From Micropterix aruncella (lineage: Eukaryota > Arthropoda > Insecta > Lepidoptera > Micropterigidae), in contig OX155951.1 in NCBI GenBank assembly GCA_944548615.1, positions 20,639,974-20,703,973 of the forward strand: a stretch of DNA of 64,000 nucleotides, written 5' to 3'. Each line of letters begins with the position of its first letter. Position 1 is the stretch's first letter. The notes under the pieces were generated by a model, which searched no databases, was not told where the DNA came from, and saw only the letters and a program-made list of their open reading frames with translations. Below, piece after piece: positions 1 to 11,560 of the stretch. The position numbers were made by a program, and so were the translations under genes.

Positions 1-177
1 TATTGGATTTATCCTGGTTTTCTGATGATCTCGTGTTGTTGCTCATGGGGCTGTGTTGAATACAGCATACAGTCTCTTGTTCCGACATTATACAAAATTG
101 TGGTAGTTTCCCTTTTGGTAAATCCCCGTCAGTTTTTGGACAATTTTCCGGCGGTAGACATACTCCTAAAATGCCAT

Positions 178-430
178 TTATTTCACATGACTCTTCATGG
201 CAGTGTATATGCCAGGTCCTTTGGCACTTCCGCAAGGGCTCTTTCCAATACTGGTAACGGCGATTATGTTGAAGAGGCATTGGTTGTCAGCTATCGTCAC
301 TTGCAGTGGTCCACCACTATCGCCTCCACAAGAGTATCGTCCTCCTTCTAAGCTTCCAGCGCACAATTGATCGTCCGTTATACCTTGCGGTAACCGCTTC
401 CTGAGAGTCTTTGCATAATTTGTGTACTGA
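178..430 (-). CDS. serine protease (chymotrypsin fold, clip-protease-like) last exon, partial and possibly broken
   Basis: Translated from about 430 down to a stop at 178-180, this exon reads the C-terminal third of an S1 peptidase: L-P-x-G-I, QLCAG, the active-site serine in CGGDSGGPL, then G-P-G-I-Y-T. S1 enzymes with this pattern are secreted and act in haemolymph cascades (family knowledge). An AG acceptor (TTCAG) just above 430 suggests an exon start. Catalytic His and Asp exons should lie at higher coordinates, but none was recognised. Two oddities: the residue six before the active serine, normally Asp in trypsin-like enzymes, is Tyr (codon TAC), and the frame stops where the conserved Trp of the C-terminal helix is expected. 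Four bases further a different frame reads W-H-F-R and continues for 15 codons. It may be a pseudogene, a diverged non-catalytic homologue, or a frame error. Confidence 0.72.
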
Positions 431-2149
431 ATTTACAAATAAGTAAATCAATATTGAACATTTCAAATCGGTATACGTATTTCACCTCATACTTTAATAT
501 CATAATCTGTAATGCAAATAATCAGTTAATTTGTAGCAGATATGTTGACCAGACTTTAATTAAAAAAGCCTGTCTTGATGATTCTTTAAGAAATGATTGC
601 GTCGTCCTCAACTGGACTCTAGATGGCTCGAACTGTCGCCGCCCGCCCGATCCATATAAATCTACAAGGACGACGAGACGTCCACGCGTCCGTTCCTTAT
701 GGCTTCTCGAGGAAGGACAGTTGTGATATTATTATGTTTTACCATAATCTTCTCTTCCGGTTTTCCTTTATATTTCACTTCATTCAAAAATCATACAGTA
801 TTACATAACAATGTTATTGTAATATGCAATAAAATATGTCGTTTTAAATTGTTTATCTAAAACTATATACTAAAAAAAATGAAATATTGATCTCTTTTTA
901 ATCCGAGGTATTTCCTGATTGTCGTTTTAATACGAGGAATATCTTCCTTAAAACTTACAAAGTCATTATTAAATATAAGCTTTCAAGGCGTTTTTCACTG
1001 CCTCTTCGGAGTTGATTTAACGTAAAAACGCATTTAAAATGGCCCTACAGCCCAAGGTCCCGTTAGAATAAGTTATGAAATCCTTTTGTTATCCGAAAAT
1101 ATTTTAACACATCTCGTGGTTCAAGGGTTGTGGCACGAAATGGTACAAATATAATAAAAATACATTATATTCAATTACTAAATGTATTCAATATGCGTGG
1201 ATGTGTGCTTATCAAACAGGGGAGGAGTCGAATAGGGGTATAGAAATTCACTGCGCGCGACCAAAGAATCAGACATGACGGAAAATGTTACTCTTAAGTG
1301 ATTTGTCATCGTGTAAATCATGATATGTTTTAAAATGTGAGCTGAGCAGAAAGAAATCAGTCAGCAAATAAAAAGTTGCGCTGAAATGTTGTCGACGAAA
1401 GACGTTTTCATCCGAAAACAAATACAATAATTTAGCTATTTAATTTTATTCCGAAACAAGTAAATATATTTTTTTTTACAATACACGACTGCCGATATGG
1501 AAATTTTACAAATTCCCAAACAAATATTGATTTTCCAGTGGTTTAGTGGTTAGTGCCGTCTAAGAAAAAAAATATTTAGTCAATACCACAACCTACATCC
1601 AATTTTACCACCTTTGTAGATTGTGAAACACTCAGTGTGCTGCTATGAGCGTTGAGTGCTTGAAGCATAATTGAAAAGGGCCTCTCAAACCATTCTCTGT
1701 CGCATGCAAAGTAGCCAACATACTCTTGGTTCAAAAGACTAACATATTTTAAACATCGGGCTGTGGTTTAACTCAATTTCGAAATGACTGCAGAATTAAT
1801 TTTAATTAAAATGTCATGCCTCTATCTCTGACACGTTCCATAATAATTTGCAATTGTGATTATGTATACATGCTGAACTTGCAATTCTGCCCTCGTTAAA
1901 ATGCTATGTAATAGACGCGTTCGTTCTTTTTCTGCAGCGCTGTAGCAGAGTACATGGTGGGAAATTAAAATTGTGTTATTATTTCTTTCGACATATTTTA
2001 AATATGGCGAAAATGCATATTTTAGTACTTTATGCCTGTCTGCATTATCTTTTTGTATACCTACTAAAGTGATAATATTATTATGGACACACTGTTCCCG
2101 GGTAGTGAACGATTTGCTAGCGAACGGTTTGGTAGCGAACGGTTTCATG
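431..2149. other. AT-rich stretch without a recognised gene
   Basis: Mostly AT-rich non-coding sequence. A GC-richer patch at about 595-715 is open on the plus strand but matches nothing I know. A fragment at 1455-1500 repeats the terminal sequence of MITE family B (acacgactgcc). At 2100-2145 a short direct repeat (gaacg-g-tttggtagc type) precedes the family A copy. Confidence 0.5.
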
Positions 2150-2715
2150 CAGCTTGGGCCATAAGATCCGCCGTGTTTTCGGATCGGTCCAACTCACGAT
2201 TCAACTCCTATACAGTAGCCTCCTCGTGTGAAGGACTACCCCGGGTAGGACCACCACGGATAGGACTACCCCGGGTAGGACTACCCCGGGTAGGACTCTC
2301 GTGTCTCAGGCCTCGCGGCTGGTGGACCGGTTTTCCCTGGGGAATTGCCTCCCGGCGCTACTAGATGGATTGCACGCCGTGCGGCGATAGCCAATCGGTT
2401 CGTGCACTCTGACTATTTACTGAAGGAGTCGGGAGATTGTGAAAATAAACAGTTCCCTAAGTAGCAAGACGGATGTTGATCTGTCATCCTCCACCCTTGA
2501 AATGACTATTCGGCTACCAGATTCTGAGTTCAGAGCCGGGTAAAAGATGCCATGGTCCGCGATATATTCAAATGGACTCACCGCTGAACGGGGGCGAGGC
2601 TGCCCGCTGTTTCACCTTCCCGATGCCTCGCCGTAAGGCGTTCGTAAAACTTCCGTAAAACTTCCTGCGTTAACGGGTTCACCCTTTGTAGTCGACACCT
2701 ACAAGTGTTCCCGGT
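2150..2715 (+). repeat. GC-rich dispersed repeat family A, diverged copy
   Basis: Diverged copy of the ~665 bp GC-rich repeat seen best at 14389-15056. Shared blocks in the same order include the step near ccctgggaat..gcgct, the run tcgggaga..tg, ctcttgaaatgac, gccgggtaaa.gatgcc.tggtc, and the 3' block acgggttc.ccc.ttgtagt.gaca. Divergence is much greater than in the 14.4 and 24 kb copies, so this is an old insertion. Confidence 0.7.
2233..2297 (+). repeat. 15 bp minisatellite, about four units
   Basis: Four tandem 15 bp units starting at 2233, 2248, 2263 and 2278. The consensus is ggactaccccgggta; the second unit differs at three positions. It lies inside the family A copy and is absent from the other copies, so it expanded locally. 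Confidence 0.9.
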
Positions 2716-3601
2716 AGTTCCACCATAACGGAAAACACTTTTGGAACGCATCTTCTGTCTTCTACAGATTTGAAATGGTCCCTTTCAGTGGCATTTTCAA
2801 CTTAGGAGTTAGCTAACCATCACATTAACTACTATAACAGGAATGTGGGGTCCATCACGACCACAAATGAATTTTCACGAGCAACCTTTTGCTCTGTGAA
2901 TGAGACGAATTTTTGCTTTGACCCTGCATGCATGGAATGCACGAGCGGTACAGGATAAAAAAATATTTCTTTCGTTCAAAATCATTGCAAAATTCGAACG
3001 CCACAAACAACACGAACAACGAGCTCAAAGTTTGTACTGTACGGATAAATTTTGTAAGGTTGGTAATATACGTTTAAAATAAACCTGTAAATTGCGAGTT
3101 TGATTTGCGCGCCGGGGAATTGGATGAAACTTTTTGACTTCAGTCTTGCTTGGTTATGTGATTTTTAATTACTGATTACGCAAGACCATATTGAAGACGT
3201 ATGGAAGTTCATAAACATATTTCCTTGATAAATTGTCCATTCATTGAATGTTAATCACCAATTGAAAATATAGCAGAAAGCATGCATTTTTCTCGCACTT
3301 TTACTAACAGGAACAATTTTCATTAAAAAAAAATGTAATGTTTTTTTAACGTTATACAGAATTGGCCGCATTCTCTTTTGTTTGCTTGTTTGTGTAATTT
3401 TTAGTTCTTGACACAAACAGATAAATTAAAGTTTGCACAGATGCATTCCTTTATACACTTTTTATTAATTGTATCTGTGTTTTTGCTTGCGAACTCGATT
3501 ACACTTAATTACGAATTAAAATATTGCAAAACGCTTGCTTTCCTCATCAACGGCAATAACCTCAATTAAAGTAACAAGTAAATATATTGAAAAAATAAAA
3601 A
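2716..3601. other. AT-rich stretch, nothing recognised
   Basis: No convincing coding region, RNA gene or repeat copy was seen. The 60-codon open frame at 2900-3082 has no family features. Confidence 0.4.
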
Positions 3602-3995
3602 ACACGACTGCCGTTACAAAAACTCAACAACTGTATTTAAAATTAGTTTTTTACGGATTTTTATGATATATTTGTGGTTTATGTATTTATCCATTTAGAT
3701 ACATATATATTTTCGGAATTTGCTTAATCAGGCCTTTTATTTGACGCAAAACGTGATATATTTATGTTAATTTATTGACATTTGGAGATTTGAAAATTTA
3801 GACAACTATCTACCTACTTGATTGTTTTACAGTTAAGGTACCCTATGACAGTCGGGTTGATATAACGGTTCTAAATATATCACATACTTCTAAATTGGTT
3901 CAAGCGTTTATAAGTTATAGTGGACAAAAGAAACGGAAAACATACATAGATGAACTCTGAACACATTACACCCCTTTTTTGTTGGGCAGTCGTGT
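3602..3995. mobile_element. MITE family B, copy 1
   Basis: About 394 bp bounded by short terminal inverted repeats: acacgactgcc at 3602-3612 and ggcagtcgtgt at 3985-3995. The interior (tttgtggtttatgtatttat, gacatttggagatttg, gttaaggtaccctatga, aagttatagtgg) recurs at 9720-9990 and 40045-40337. It is AT-rich and non-coding. The superfamily is not assigned because I could not fix a target-site duplication. Confidence 0.75.
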
Positions 3996-4491
3996 AAAAA
4001 GACGGAGATTTAAAATAGCCACGAACGCTACACAAGTACATCTCTAATGTATACTACCTCATTTAAATGAAATGGCGGAAATACTACACTAATTCTAGGA
4101 CCTTTCTTGTTTGTAGTTCTAAACAAATTACATACAACAGCTGAAAGCAGATACGCGATGCGGTCACATTTTTTAAATCGCCTTCGGTCTGTGGCACCGG
4201 CGAGGGCGCGCGGGAATGTGTACTGATTAATTGTTTTAATTAAGGAAGGTCGGGAATCTGACCGAACGAGCGGAAAGCCAAGTAGTCCGAGAGGTCGCTG
4301 CAGGTTTGAGGTACTTGAGGCGATTTGCGTATTTATAATTTCTTATCCTACCCTTACCCTTATTATATTACAATACCCTTTAATTATACTATCACACTAA
4401 ACTGCTTTCTTTTTATGCGATCCAACATCTTATACATAGGTTACTCTTGTACTATTGGATGATTGTTGGCTAGTCGGTTAGACGCAGAAGG
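3996..4491. other. unassigned interval
   Basis: A GC-richer patch at 4160-4320 is followed by AT-rich sequence. No gene or repeat copy was recognised. Confidence 0.4.
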
Positions 4492-4495
4492 TTAT

Positions 4496-5190
4496 TAGCT
4501 GGGGATTTAGTGCAACAGTTTGTATGGGAACCCTGCATTTTGTGATTAAAGGCTCATATTTGGCACAATTGTTCCTTAGGTGGTCCTGAGTGGTTTTAAA
4601 CCGGGAGCCATCGGGGGCCACCCCGCGGGTGACGGGGGGAGGGGGTGGGAGTTTGATTCCACCGCGCGCCACTTTGAGCCCGATATCTCTCGGAATATAG
4701 GTACTAGGGCAAATGGAATATCATTTTCGGGTAACTCAATGATAACGAATTCATTTTTGGAAGAAAAAAAATACCGGTCCATAGAAAAAATATGAAATAA
4801 TCGGTAACATCCAAAAATCATTCACATCTTTTTTTTACTTAATCAAAGTTTACTTTTTAACCATAAGAGTTATCGGTATTTTAAAAATATATTCCGAAAG
4901 CCACACTTATCTTAATTATACCAGTATATATTTTATTGGACTTTTCATAGTAAAAAGTGAGTGAAAAAAATATAATTCATCGCACGGCAGACCGGTGTAT
5001 TACGCCTGCTAAGCAGATACGGGCATCGAGCGAAGTTAGATAAGTACTTATAGGATTATTTAGTTGCTGCGATAGGTTAGTGTGTTAAAAATAACAAGTA
5101 CAATAGTAATAATTAGTATGATAATTATATTATTATTGCTTTTTTCTATTTAATAAAAATAATTCATCATTCACACACCGTACCTAACTG
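4496..5190 (+). repeat. left arm of long terminal inverted repeat
   Basis: Pairs with 7342-8015 on the opposite strand along its whole length, with scattered substitutions and small indels. Short open frames over the G-rich block appear in both arms only because the DNA is repeated. Confidence 0.85.
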
Positions 5191-5783
5191 AGTGGGTAAA
5201 TCTTTTGGTCGACCCACTCAGTTCAGTAGTAAAGAGTGAAAGAATTTATCTGCCGCGCAGAGAATTATTAAAGCATTTTGAAAATGTGTAATTTCTGGAT
5301 CGAAAAAGTTATCGCAAATTTACGGGGATGGCTAAGGACCAAGCACATGAGCAAATGAATGCCATATTAAAGGGAGATGTAGGTAGGACCTATTTTTACT
5401 CTTGCATTCATCTTTACGCTAAATAGTTTGTGATTACTTCTTCATTATACAACATAATATTATTTTACACATCACAGAATAGAATGATAAGAAAAAGCGG
5501 CAAAGAGTTATTGATCTTATAAAGCTATTGCTCTTAAATACATAACATTTGTGAAGGAAGATTACACACAAACTCTTAAAATATTTACTGGATCAACCAA
5601 ACTTAGTAATATCTCCTTATACAACAAGTATATACACAATATAAATATACAAGTTATTAAAACACATAAAAAAGAGCAATGAGAGCAAAACGAAAGCAAA
5701 GATAAGAGGCCTTGAGAATGACTACAGTCTATTCAGCAAACTTTATTTTGCAACCTGTGAGCACAGAGTAGAAGATCTCAATT

Positions 5784-6500
5784 TTGGCGCAAGAAAACCA
5801 AGCCAGTCCTCTAGCACTTTCTTCAATGGGTAAATTGCGATCTGGAAGAAGGTCAGACCTACTAAAATCGATTACCAGTGTTTTTGGAACTGCAACCGTT
5901 CCAAACGCCCCACAAGTGTCAGCGAAAATTCTAGATGGATCTGTATTAGTACACATACTGAGTTTTGGCCATAGAAAGACTTTGGAGAATAGGTTCACCA
6001 GTATGTATACCATTTCTTTGCAAAGAACTTACAGGGTTTCAAAATTAAATATGGTTTGGGACATAACAACGAAAGCATAAAAAATATTAACAGAGGAAAA
6101 CGTTCAAAGAAAACGGGTCACTGCTACGACGAAACTACCCAAAGTTTAGGCCAATTGGATGATGAACAATTGCTTAAGGAAGGATTGTTTGCTCTGATAA
6201 CGGCAAGGAAGTTTGCAACATAGGTGGACCAAATACTTAACCAATATCACACGTGACACAACGCGTACGTTTCTTCGTAGTTACGTGATACGTAACCACG
6301 ATGAATGGTGGTGCATGTATCTGACACTGTCGCTCATGGCTTGACGAAAATTATGCTACTGACTGTGGATACTGAGTTCGCAGACCAGCAGCAGAAGTGC
6401 AAATTACCACAATTACACAGCTTGAAGAGCTGTGGGTGCACAAAGGTTCTGGGAAACGCCACCAGTATCTCTCTGCTGTCATGATATTGCGACTACCTAA
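5784..6500 (+). pseudogene. decayed PIN/XPG-like protein gene inside the long-TIR element
   Basis: Frames 5784-6080 and several short pieces after it fit one protein in order. First come I-L-D-G-S-V-L-V-H-I-L and V-W-D, then K-R-V-T-A-T-T-K-L-P at about 6105. Next is D-D-E-Q-L-L-K-E-G-L-F-A-L near 6160, L-L-T-V-D-T-E-F-A near 6360, and E-L-W-V-x-K-G-S-G-K-R-x-x-Y near 6425. I know this motif order from a family of uncharacterised animal proteins often found in transposon-like settings; the TVDT block resembles an acidic motif of FEN1/XPG-like PIN nucleases. Frame changes and stops separate the blocks, and the usual HEEAD motif before TVDT is not preserved. The gene is dead here. The family memory is good, the nuclease function is inferred, and no name is assigned. 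Confidence 0.6.
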
Positions 6501-7341
6501 GGTAAAAACTATAATGTTTGTTTTATATTTAGTAAGTATAGATAGGATATATTAAGTCTATAACATACATAACATTTACGTCGTGTCCAATTGGTGGCTA
6601 AAAATCGCTCTTGAACGTGGCAAAATATTTGTATTAGGTAGTCTAATTACTTCTCTAATCTTTACTTAACATAGATATGTAGGTTGTTAAGAATTTAGCT
6701 ATTAAATTGGAAAAATAGTATCTCAGAAACTTTGGAACCTACTAAAAGCTATTTATTGTAAAATCTTATTACAAAACAAAATGAACGCTTATTTATTAAA
6801 AGAGTTAATAATTTGAATGGGTACCTACTAAGAGTTACTTACTCAACATACTAACTAAAATAGTCAGTAAAAAGTTAAATAATCAACATAGACGCCTAAT
6901 AATTGAAATAGTCAATAATTCGAGTAGGTTCGAAAACGTACTAAAAGTTTTTGATAGTAGGTAATATACAAAGTAGTCAGTAAAGTGTTAAATAATAAGA
7001 TTAAAGTTAATCATACATTTAAAAGCTAAAAGTACAAATTCATCATCTAAATTGGTATAAAATTTGTAAAGTCTAGCCCATATTTTTTTCAGTTATAGGG
7101 CCACGAAGAGCGAGGGTGTTGCGCCTGTTTCACCTAAAATGAAATGAGAAATTTGAAAATGGGCATTCAAAAGAATAGCCTTTTTTCAGTGTTTTAATAG
7201 TTTCTTCTAGCAATTAAGTAAGTATGGGTAGGTATGTTATTGTATCATATATACTACTAATTATTATTTTTTCAACGAAGTGGTAGGGATTGCAGACAAA
7301 AATAATACTTATTAGGTATTTAAGGTATGTAAGCACAAATA

Positions 7342-8015
7342 TCAGTTAGGTACGGTGTGTGAATGATGAATTATTTTGAAAAAACAATAATAATATAGTT
7401 ATAATAATAATAATAACGATTTTACTTCTTGTTTTTAACTCACTGGCCTGTCGCAGAAACTAAATAATCCGATAAGTACTTATCTAACTTGGATCGATGC
7501 CCGTCTCTGCGTAACGGACGTAATACGCCGGTCTGCCGTGCGATGAATTATATTTTTTTCCCTCACATTTTGCAATACCAGTCCAATAAAAAGTATATGT
7601 CTATAATTTAGAAAAGTGTGGCTTTCAGAATATATTTTTTGCATACCGATACCTCTTACGGTTAAAAAGTAAACTTCGTATAAGTAAAAAAAAGATGGCA
7701 ACGATTTTGGGATTTTACCAATTATTTCATATTTTTTCTATGGATAGGTATTTTTTTTCTTCTTGAAATGAATTTGTCATTACTGAATTATCCGAAAATG
7801 ATATTCTACTTCCCCTGGTACCTATAGTCTGAGAGATATAGGGCTCAAAGTGACGCGCGGCGGAATCAAATTTCCACCCCCTCCCCCCGCCACCCCCGGG
7901 GTGGTCGCCGATGGCTCCCGGTCTAAATCCACTCAGGATCACCTATGGAACAATTGTGCCAAGTATGAGCCTTTAATCACAAAATGCAGGGTACATCGCA
8001 CTAAATCCCCAGCTA
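7342..8015 (-). repeat. right arm of long terminal inverted repeat
   Basis: Reverse complement of 4496-5190. It includes the same cytosine/guanine-rich block (here ccccctccccccgcc), the same putative outer end and the same inner end at the cagttaggtacggtgtgtg block. Confidence 0.85.
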
Positions 8016-8019
8016 TTAT

Positions 8020-8383
8020 CGTTTAATCGTATAACTGCGCCTCATGTTTGAATCTTTTCAACCTTGAGAAGCTCGTCCCAAGTCTAAAAAATATCCAAAC
8101 ATGAAGTTAAATATAAATATTTGCTCGCGGCGGCCATCTTTAGAAAAAGATTGTGTCACCCCAAAACTTTCCCGGCAAGTAGCCAAGGACGTTCTTTCAT
8201 TCAATTTGAAATCTAATTGCACACGAGCGTCGCCTTAGAACTCGCCGTTAAAATTCGAATTTCGAACGAGCTACAAAATGCAGTAAAGGTTTAAATTTCG
8301 TACGGGAGTCGCCGCTTACTTAAAAATTCATTGTTAATTTCATGACCCCCATAAATTTGTATGGCGATATTTAAATATTATTA
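8020..8383. other. unassigned interval
   Basis: Between the long-TIR element and the LINE fragment. No gene or repeat copy recognised. Confidence 0.4.
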
Positions 8384-9151
8384 GTGGAGCTTGTATAAGA
8401 GATATTCCAACCAAATTTTTACAATGTATGCTGATGTTTGCTACCTTGACGTCACTGAAGCCATCCTTGACAAATTAGACCGATTGCAAAATGTATGCAT
8501 TAGGTATATCTTCAATGCGAAAAATAATGATCACGTCTCGAGTATAGAAGCAGACTTCATTGGCTTCGAATACGTGAACGTAGAAGATTCTTTCCTTTCT
8601 TTATAACATCCTCAACAATCCTACCGCTTCCTCATACCTAACCGAAAAATTCAATCACTTAGGAAGTCATGGTCTTCCACTCCGTTCGAGTCAGGATAGT
8701 AAAATTGCGATTCCCACTCATAATTCTTCTTTTTTTACTTATTCCTTCACCGTTCATGCACTTAGACTATGGAACCAGCTCCCGTCAAATATCAGAAACG
8801 CACTAACGATTTCTACTTTACAAGTGTCTCTGTAAAAGCATTTCATGTCCCTAAATTCCTAGTTATCATACGTCTTATTCCATACGCTCCTATGCTTCGC
8901 TCCTTAAGAATAGTCCAAATCCTAATTATATTTAAAAAATTGCATTTTTGTTACTTGACTAAATTTTGTTATGTAATAAGTTTTTTTTTCTTTTTTTTTG
9001 TTATTTTTTATCTCCTGGCACCTAAATTCTTACACTTCCACGAAGGTTGGCTGTAAGAGATTGTATTTTAGGCAAAAAGTCCGCCTTTTGTACGTTTTTG
9101 TTTCTTTAAATGTGCAATAAATAATCTCTATCTATCTATCTATCTCTAATA
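8384..9151 (+). mobile_element. 5'-truncated LINE, reverse-transcriptase C-terminal end and 3' UTR
   Basis: The open frame 8391-8606 carries the jockey/CR1-type C-terminal pattern: L-D-K-L-D-R-L-Q-N-V-C-I-R-Y-I-F, then D-H-V-S. A shifted frame continues with P-L-R and then L-W-N-Q-L-P-S-N-I-R. The element ends in a 3' UTR (gtaagagattgt, aataaataat) and a tail of tcta repeats (9129-9145). It is a dead fragment; the EN and RT catalytic cores are missing. Confidence 0.78.
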
Positions 9152-9719
9152 TCATTAAAATACGTGACGCTAATGAATATCAACTTATCAAAGTCATCGG
9201 AAACTATACAAAAGAAGAATATCAATAAAGCCAGGTGCATTGAGCTCTCTGTCTAAAGATCGTGCAGACCGTGCCGAGTGGCCGACGGCAGTCGCTGCAC
9301 TAAGTGATTCGTGCGGGCAGCCGCTTCGACGTGTTTTCATTTCCACTCGGCTTTCATTTTGTTACCGGAAAATGTAGCGCCGCTAACGAGCGATGCTTTG
9401 GGGTCTGTATTTTTAACCGGAGAGTAGGCTCCAAGAAATGGAAGGGGATTCTTATCAATGGTCGAACTTTATACATAATATTCGATGTATTAACAGACAG
9501 ATCCATTATTTTAAGAAATAGCTGTTTTTCTCATATCAATATTTGTTTTGCTTTGTCACTACTAAAACAGTGCATTATACGTGAAGTGAACACGAAGGGG
9601 ATACTTTATTAGTTTACTTTTTATTCATTCAAGATCTATTTATTTATTCAAGTAAATACATACGAATAACAGGTAAATATATTAAAATGCAAAAAACGAG
9701 TCAAAAATTTCTATTTTAT
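9152..9719. other. unassigned interval with an unsupported 102-codon frame
   Basis: The plus-strand frame 9304-9612 has no recognisable domain. The rest is AT-rich. Confidence 0.35.
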
Positions 9720-9990
9720 GAAATATTTGTGGTTTGTATATTTATACATATAGATACATACATATTTTCGGAATTGATACTAAACACGATATATTTATGA
9801 TAATTTATTGACGTTTGGAGATTTGGATATTTAGACAACTATTTACTTGATATTTTGACAGTTAAGGTACCCTATGATAATTGAGTTGACATACTAATTC
9901 TAGCAATACCACGTAATTCTATATGGAATCAAGCGTTTAGAAGTTATAGTAAAACAAAGAAACAGAAAACATACATAGATGTACGCCGAA
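9720..9990. mobile_element. MITE family B, copy 2 (truncated)
   Basis: Same interior blocks as 3602-3995 (tttgtggtttgtatatttat, acgtttggagatttgg, gttaaggtaccctatga), but the conserved end acacgactgcc/ggcagtcgtgt is missing on the right and not clear on the left. Confidence 0.7.
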
Positions 9991-10000
9991 CACATCCCTT

Positions 10001-10692
10001 GCAACGTATCCGCTAAATGCATCGTTAAGCGCTTGACGGCCCGAAAGGTTGCGGAATACCACAAAATAAGCTAACCATCATAAGACATGTTTTTTTTATA
10101 GTTAATCTAATGTTATATTAATTATTAGGACCTTGCAAACCTAACTAATTTTAAATTCAATAAAAGCGTTAGGTGTATAAGATTACCTTAATGAAAATCC
10201 TCCGATAGCCATTATCCGGATCTTCTGCAACGTATCCGCTAATGCACCGTTGAGCGCTTAACGGATCTAAAGGTTGCCGATCGAAAGGTTGTGGATCAGT
10301 GCACCAGAAGTATCCATCATAAGACACGACCCTTGCAGTTAATCTAATTTAAAATTGATTGTTGGGACCTTGCAAATCGAACTAAAGATAAAATTTAATA
10401 AAAACGCTTGGTGCATAAAATTTCCGTAATGAAAATACTCTTTTAGTCATTATGCTGTTCCCTGCAACGTATCCGCTAATGATTCTTTAAGTTACCGAAC
10501 ACTGCACAATAAGCTAAGCATCATAAGACACGATTTTTGCAGTTAATCTAATATTGAATAATAGGATCTCGCAAATTCTAATACCGAAAAAATTCAATAG
10601 AAGCTATGGATGCATACATTTCCACAATGAAAATTTTACGATAGCCATTATGCGGGTCCATACAAAGTATCCGCTAATGCACCGATAAGCGC
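10001..10692 (+). repeat. satellite of ~225 bp units, left block
   Basis: Units begin gcaacgtatccgctaatgca and recur at 10001, 10227, 10464 and about 10662 (spacings 226, 237 and about 198). Shared blocks inside each unit are caataagctaa.catcataagacac, tttgcagttaatctaat, ttcaataaaagc and aatgaaaatcctccgatagcc. Units have diverged by substitutions and short indels. Confidence 0.88.
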
Positions 10693-10695
10693 TTA

Positions 10696-11340
10696 AGCTT
10701 TGGTTTCCTGGAAAAGCAGTGCCGTTATCTAGCGGCCGTAATATGGGTGATGTCAGCAAAACGTTGTCTATAAAAACCATCGCCATAGGTTTCCTAGAGA
10801 GCGTTGAGTGTTACCATAACGTCAAATAGCGGTGCTGTCAGTTGCATGACGGCCGTCATGACGGTGATTAACTGTTGTGGGACGTTTTTTCGCATGTAGC
10901 GATGAGCTTTTCTTCTGGGCATATGGGCTTTTTGTGTCTATTATATGGTATAGAAGTTAAGTAATTCCATATGTTATTTAGTAGATAATCGAGCAATACT
11001 GATGATAAGCGAAAGTATTGCCTACATTTTTCGTCATTACAGTGAAGATGGCGATGCACTAAAATTTGAAATGCACTCTCAGTAGTACGACTGCTCCAAA
11101 CGTTTTTTTTTCGTTTTACGACTCTTCATCTTCGAAATATACTATTAGTGCTATGTCTAAATCGTCCATTATCCGCCGCTGTACGAACACCAATCGAGTG
11201 AGTACTAAGTGGCGTAGATTGAATACGGTTGTACCACTTTCTAAGAAACCACAGCGTTGGTCAGCCGAGACGATCGTCCTATCACGGCCGTCATATCGCG
11301 GCCGCTAGATAACGGCACCGCTTTTCTAGAAATCAAAGCT
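10696..11340 (-). mobile_element. PIF/Harbinger-like element, 645 bp, with transposase remnant
   Basis: Inserted inside the satellite. It has ~50 bp inverted ends starting AGCTTTG(G/A)TTTC and reading through gtgccgttatctagcggccg. It is flanked by TTA on both sides (10693-10695, 11341-11343); a 3 bp TTA/TWA duplication is typical of PIF/Harbinger. The minus-strand frame 10868-11059 (63 codons) reads Q-Y-F-R-L-S, then L-L-x-x-I and K-P-I-C-P-E-E-K-L. This is the start of a Harbinger DDE transposase domain (YFRMS..PI.PEEKL pattern). The catalytic core is absent, so it is a deletion derivative. Confidence 0.8.
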
Positions 11341-11343
11341 TTA

Positions 11344-11560
11344 GTGGCTAGAAATGTTGCCGAATACTGCACAATATGCTAAGCATGATAAGACGCGATT
11401 TTTGCAGTTAATCTGATTTAATAATGATTATTGGAACTTTGCAATCTTAACTAATGATAAAATTCAATTGAAACGATGGGTGCATAAGATTTCCTCTAAT
11501 GAAAATCCTCCAATAGCTATTATGCGGGTTGCAACATATCCGCTAATGCACCGTTAAGTA
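11344..11560 (+). repeat. satellite of ~225 bp units, right block
   Basis: Continues the unit broken by the Harbinger insertion (gccgaatactgcacaat, catgataagacgcg, tttgcagttaatctgatt) and ends in one more gcaacatatccgctaatgca start at about 11530. Confidence 0.85.

Larger units (their letters stand above)
4492..8019. mobile_element. 3.5 kb DNA transposon-like element with ~0.7 kb terminal inverted repeats
   Basis: The left arm (4496-5190) and right arm (7342-8015) are long imperfect inverted repeats. Both begin TAGCTGGGGATTTAGTGC from the outside, run through a G-rich block (ggggggagggggtgg), a shared block tcatcgcacggcagaccgg, and end at ccgtacctaactga. The four bases TTAT flank the element on both sides (4492-4495 and 8016-8019), consistent with a 4 bp target-site duplication. 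The 2.15 kb between the arms contains a decayed gene (5784-6500). Long inverted ends, a 3-4 bp duplication and a nuclease-like gene recall the Academ superfamily, but that is inference. Part of the interior recurs alone at 33575-33920. Confidence 0.75.

Noticed and set aside
9304..9612. 102-codon frame
   Set aside because: No recognisable motif and no splice or repeat context supporting it.
10001..11560. CRISPR-like array
   Set aside because: Units are ~225 bp, diverged and without repeat-spacer structure; eukaryotic satellite.
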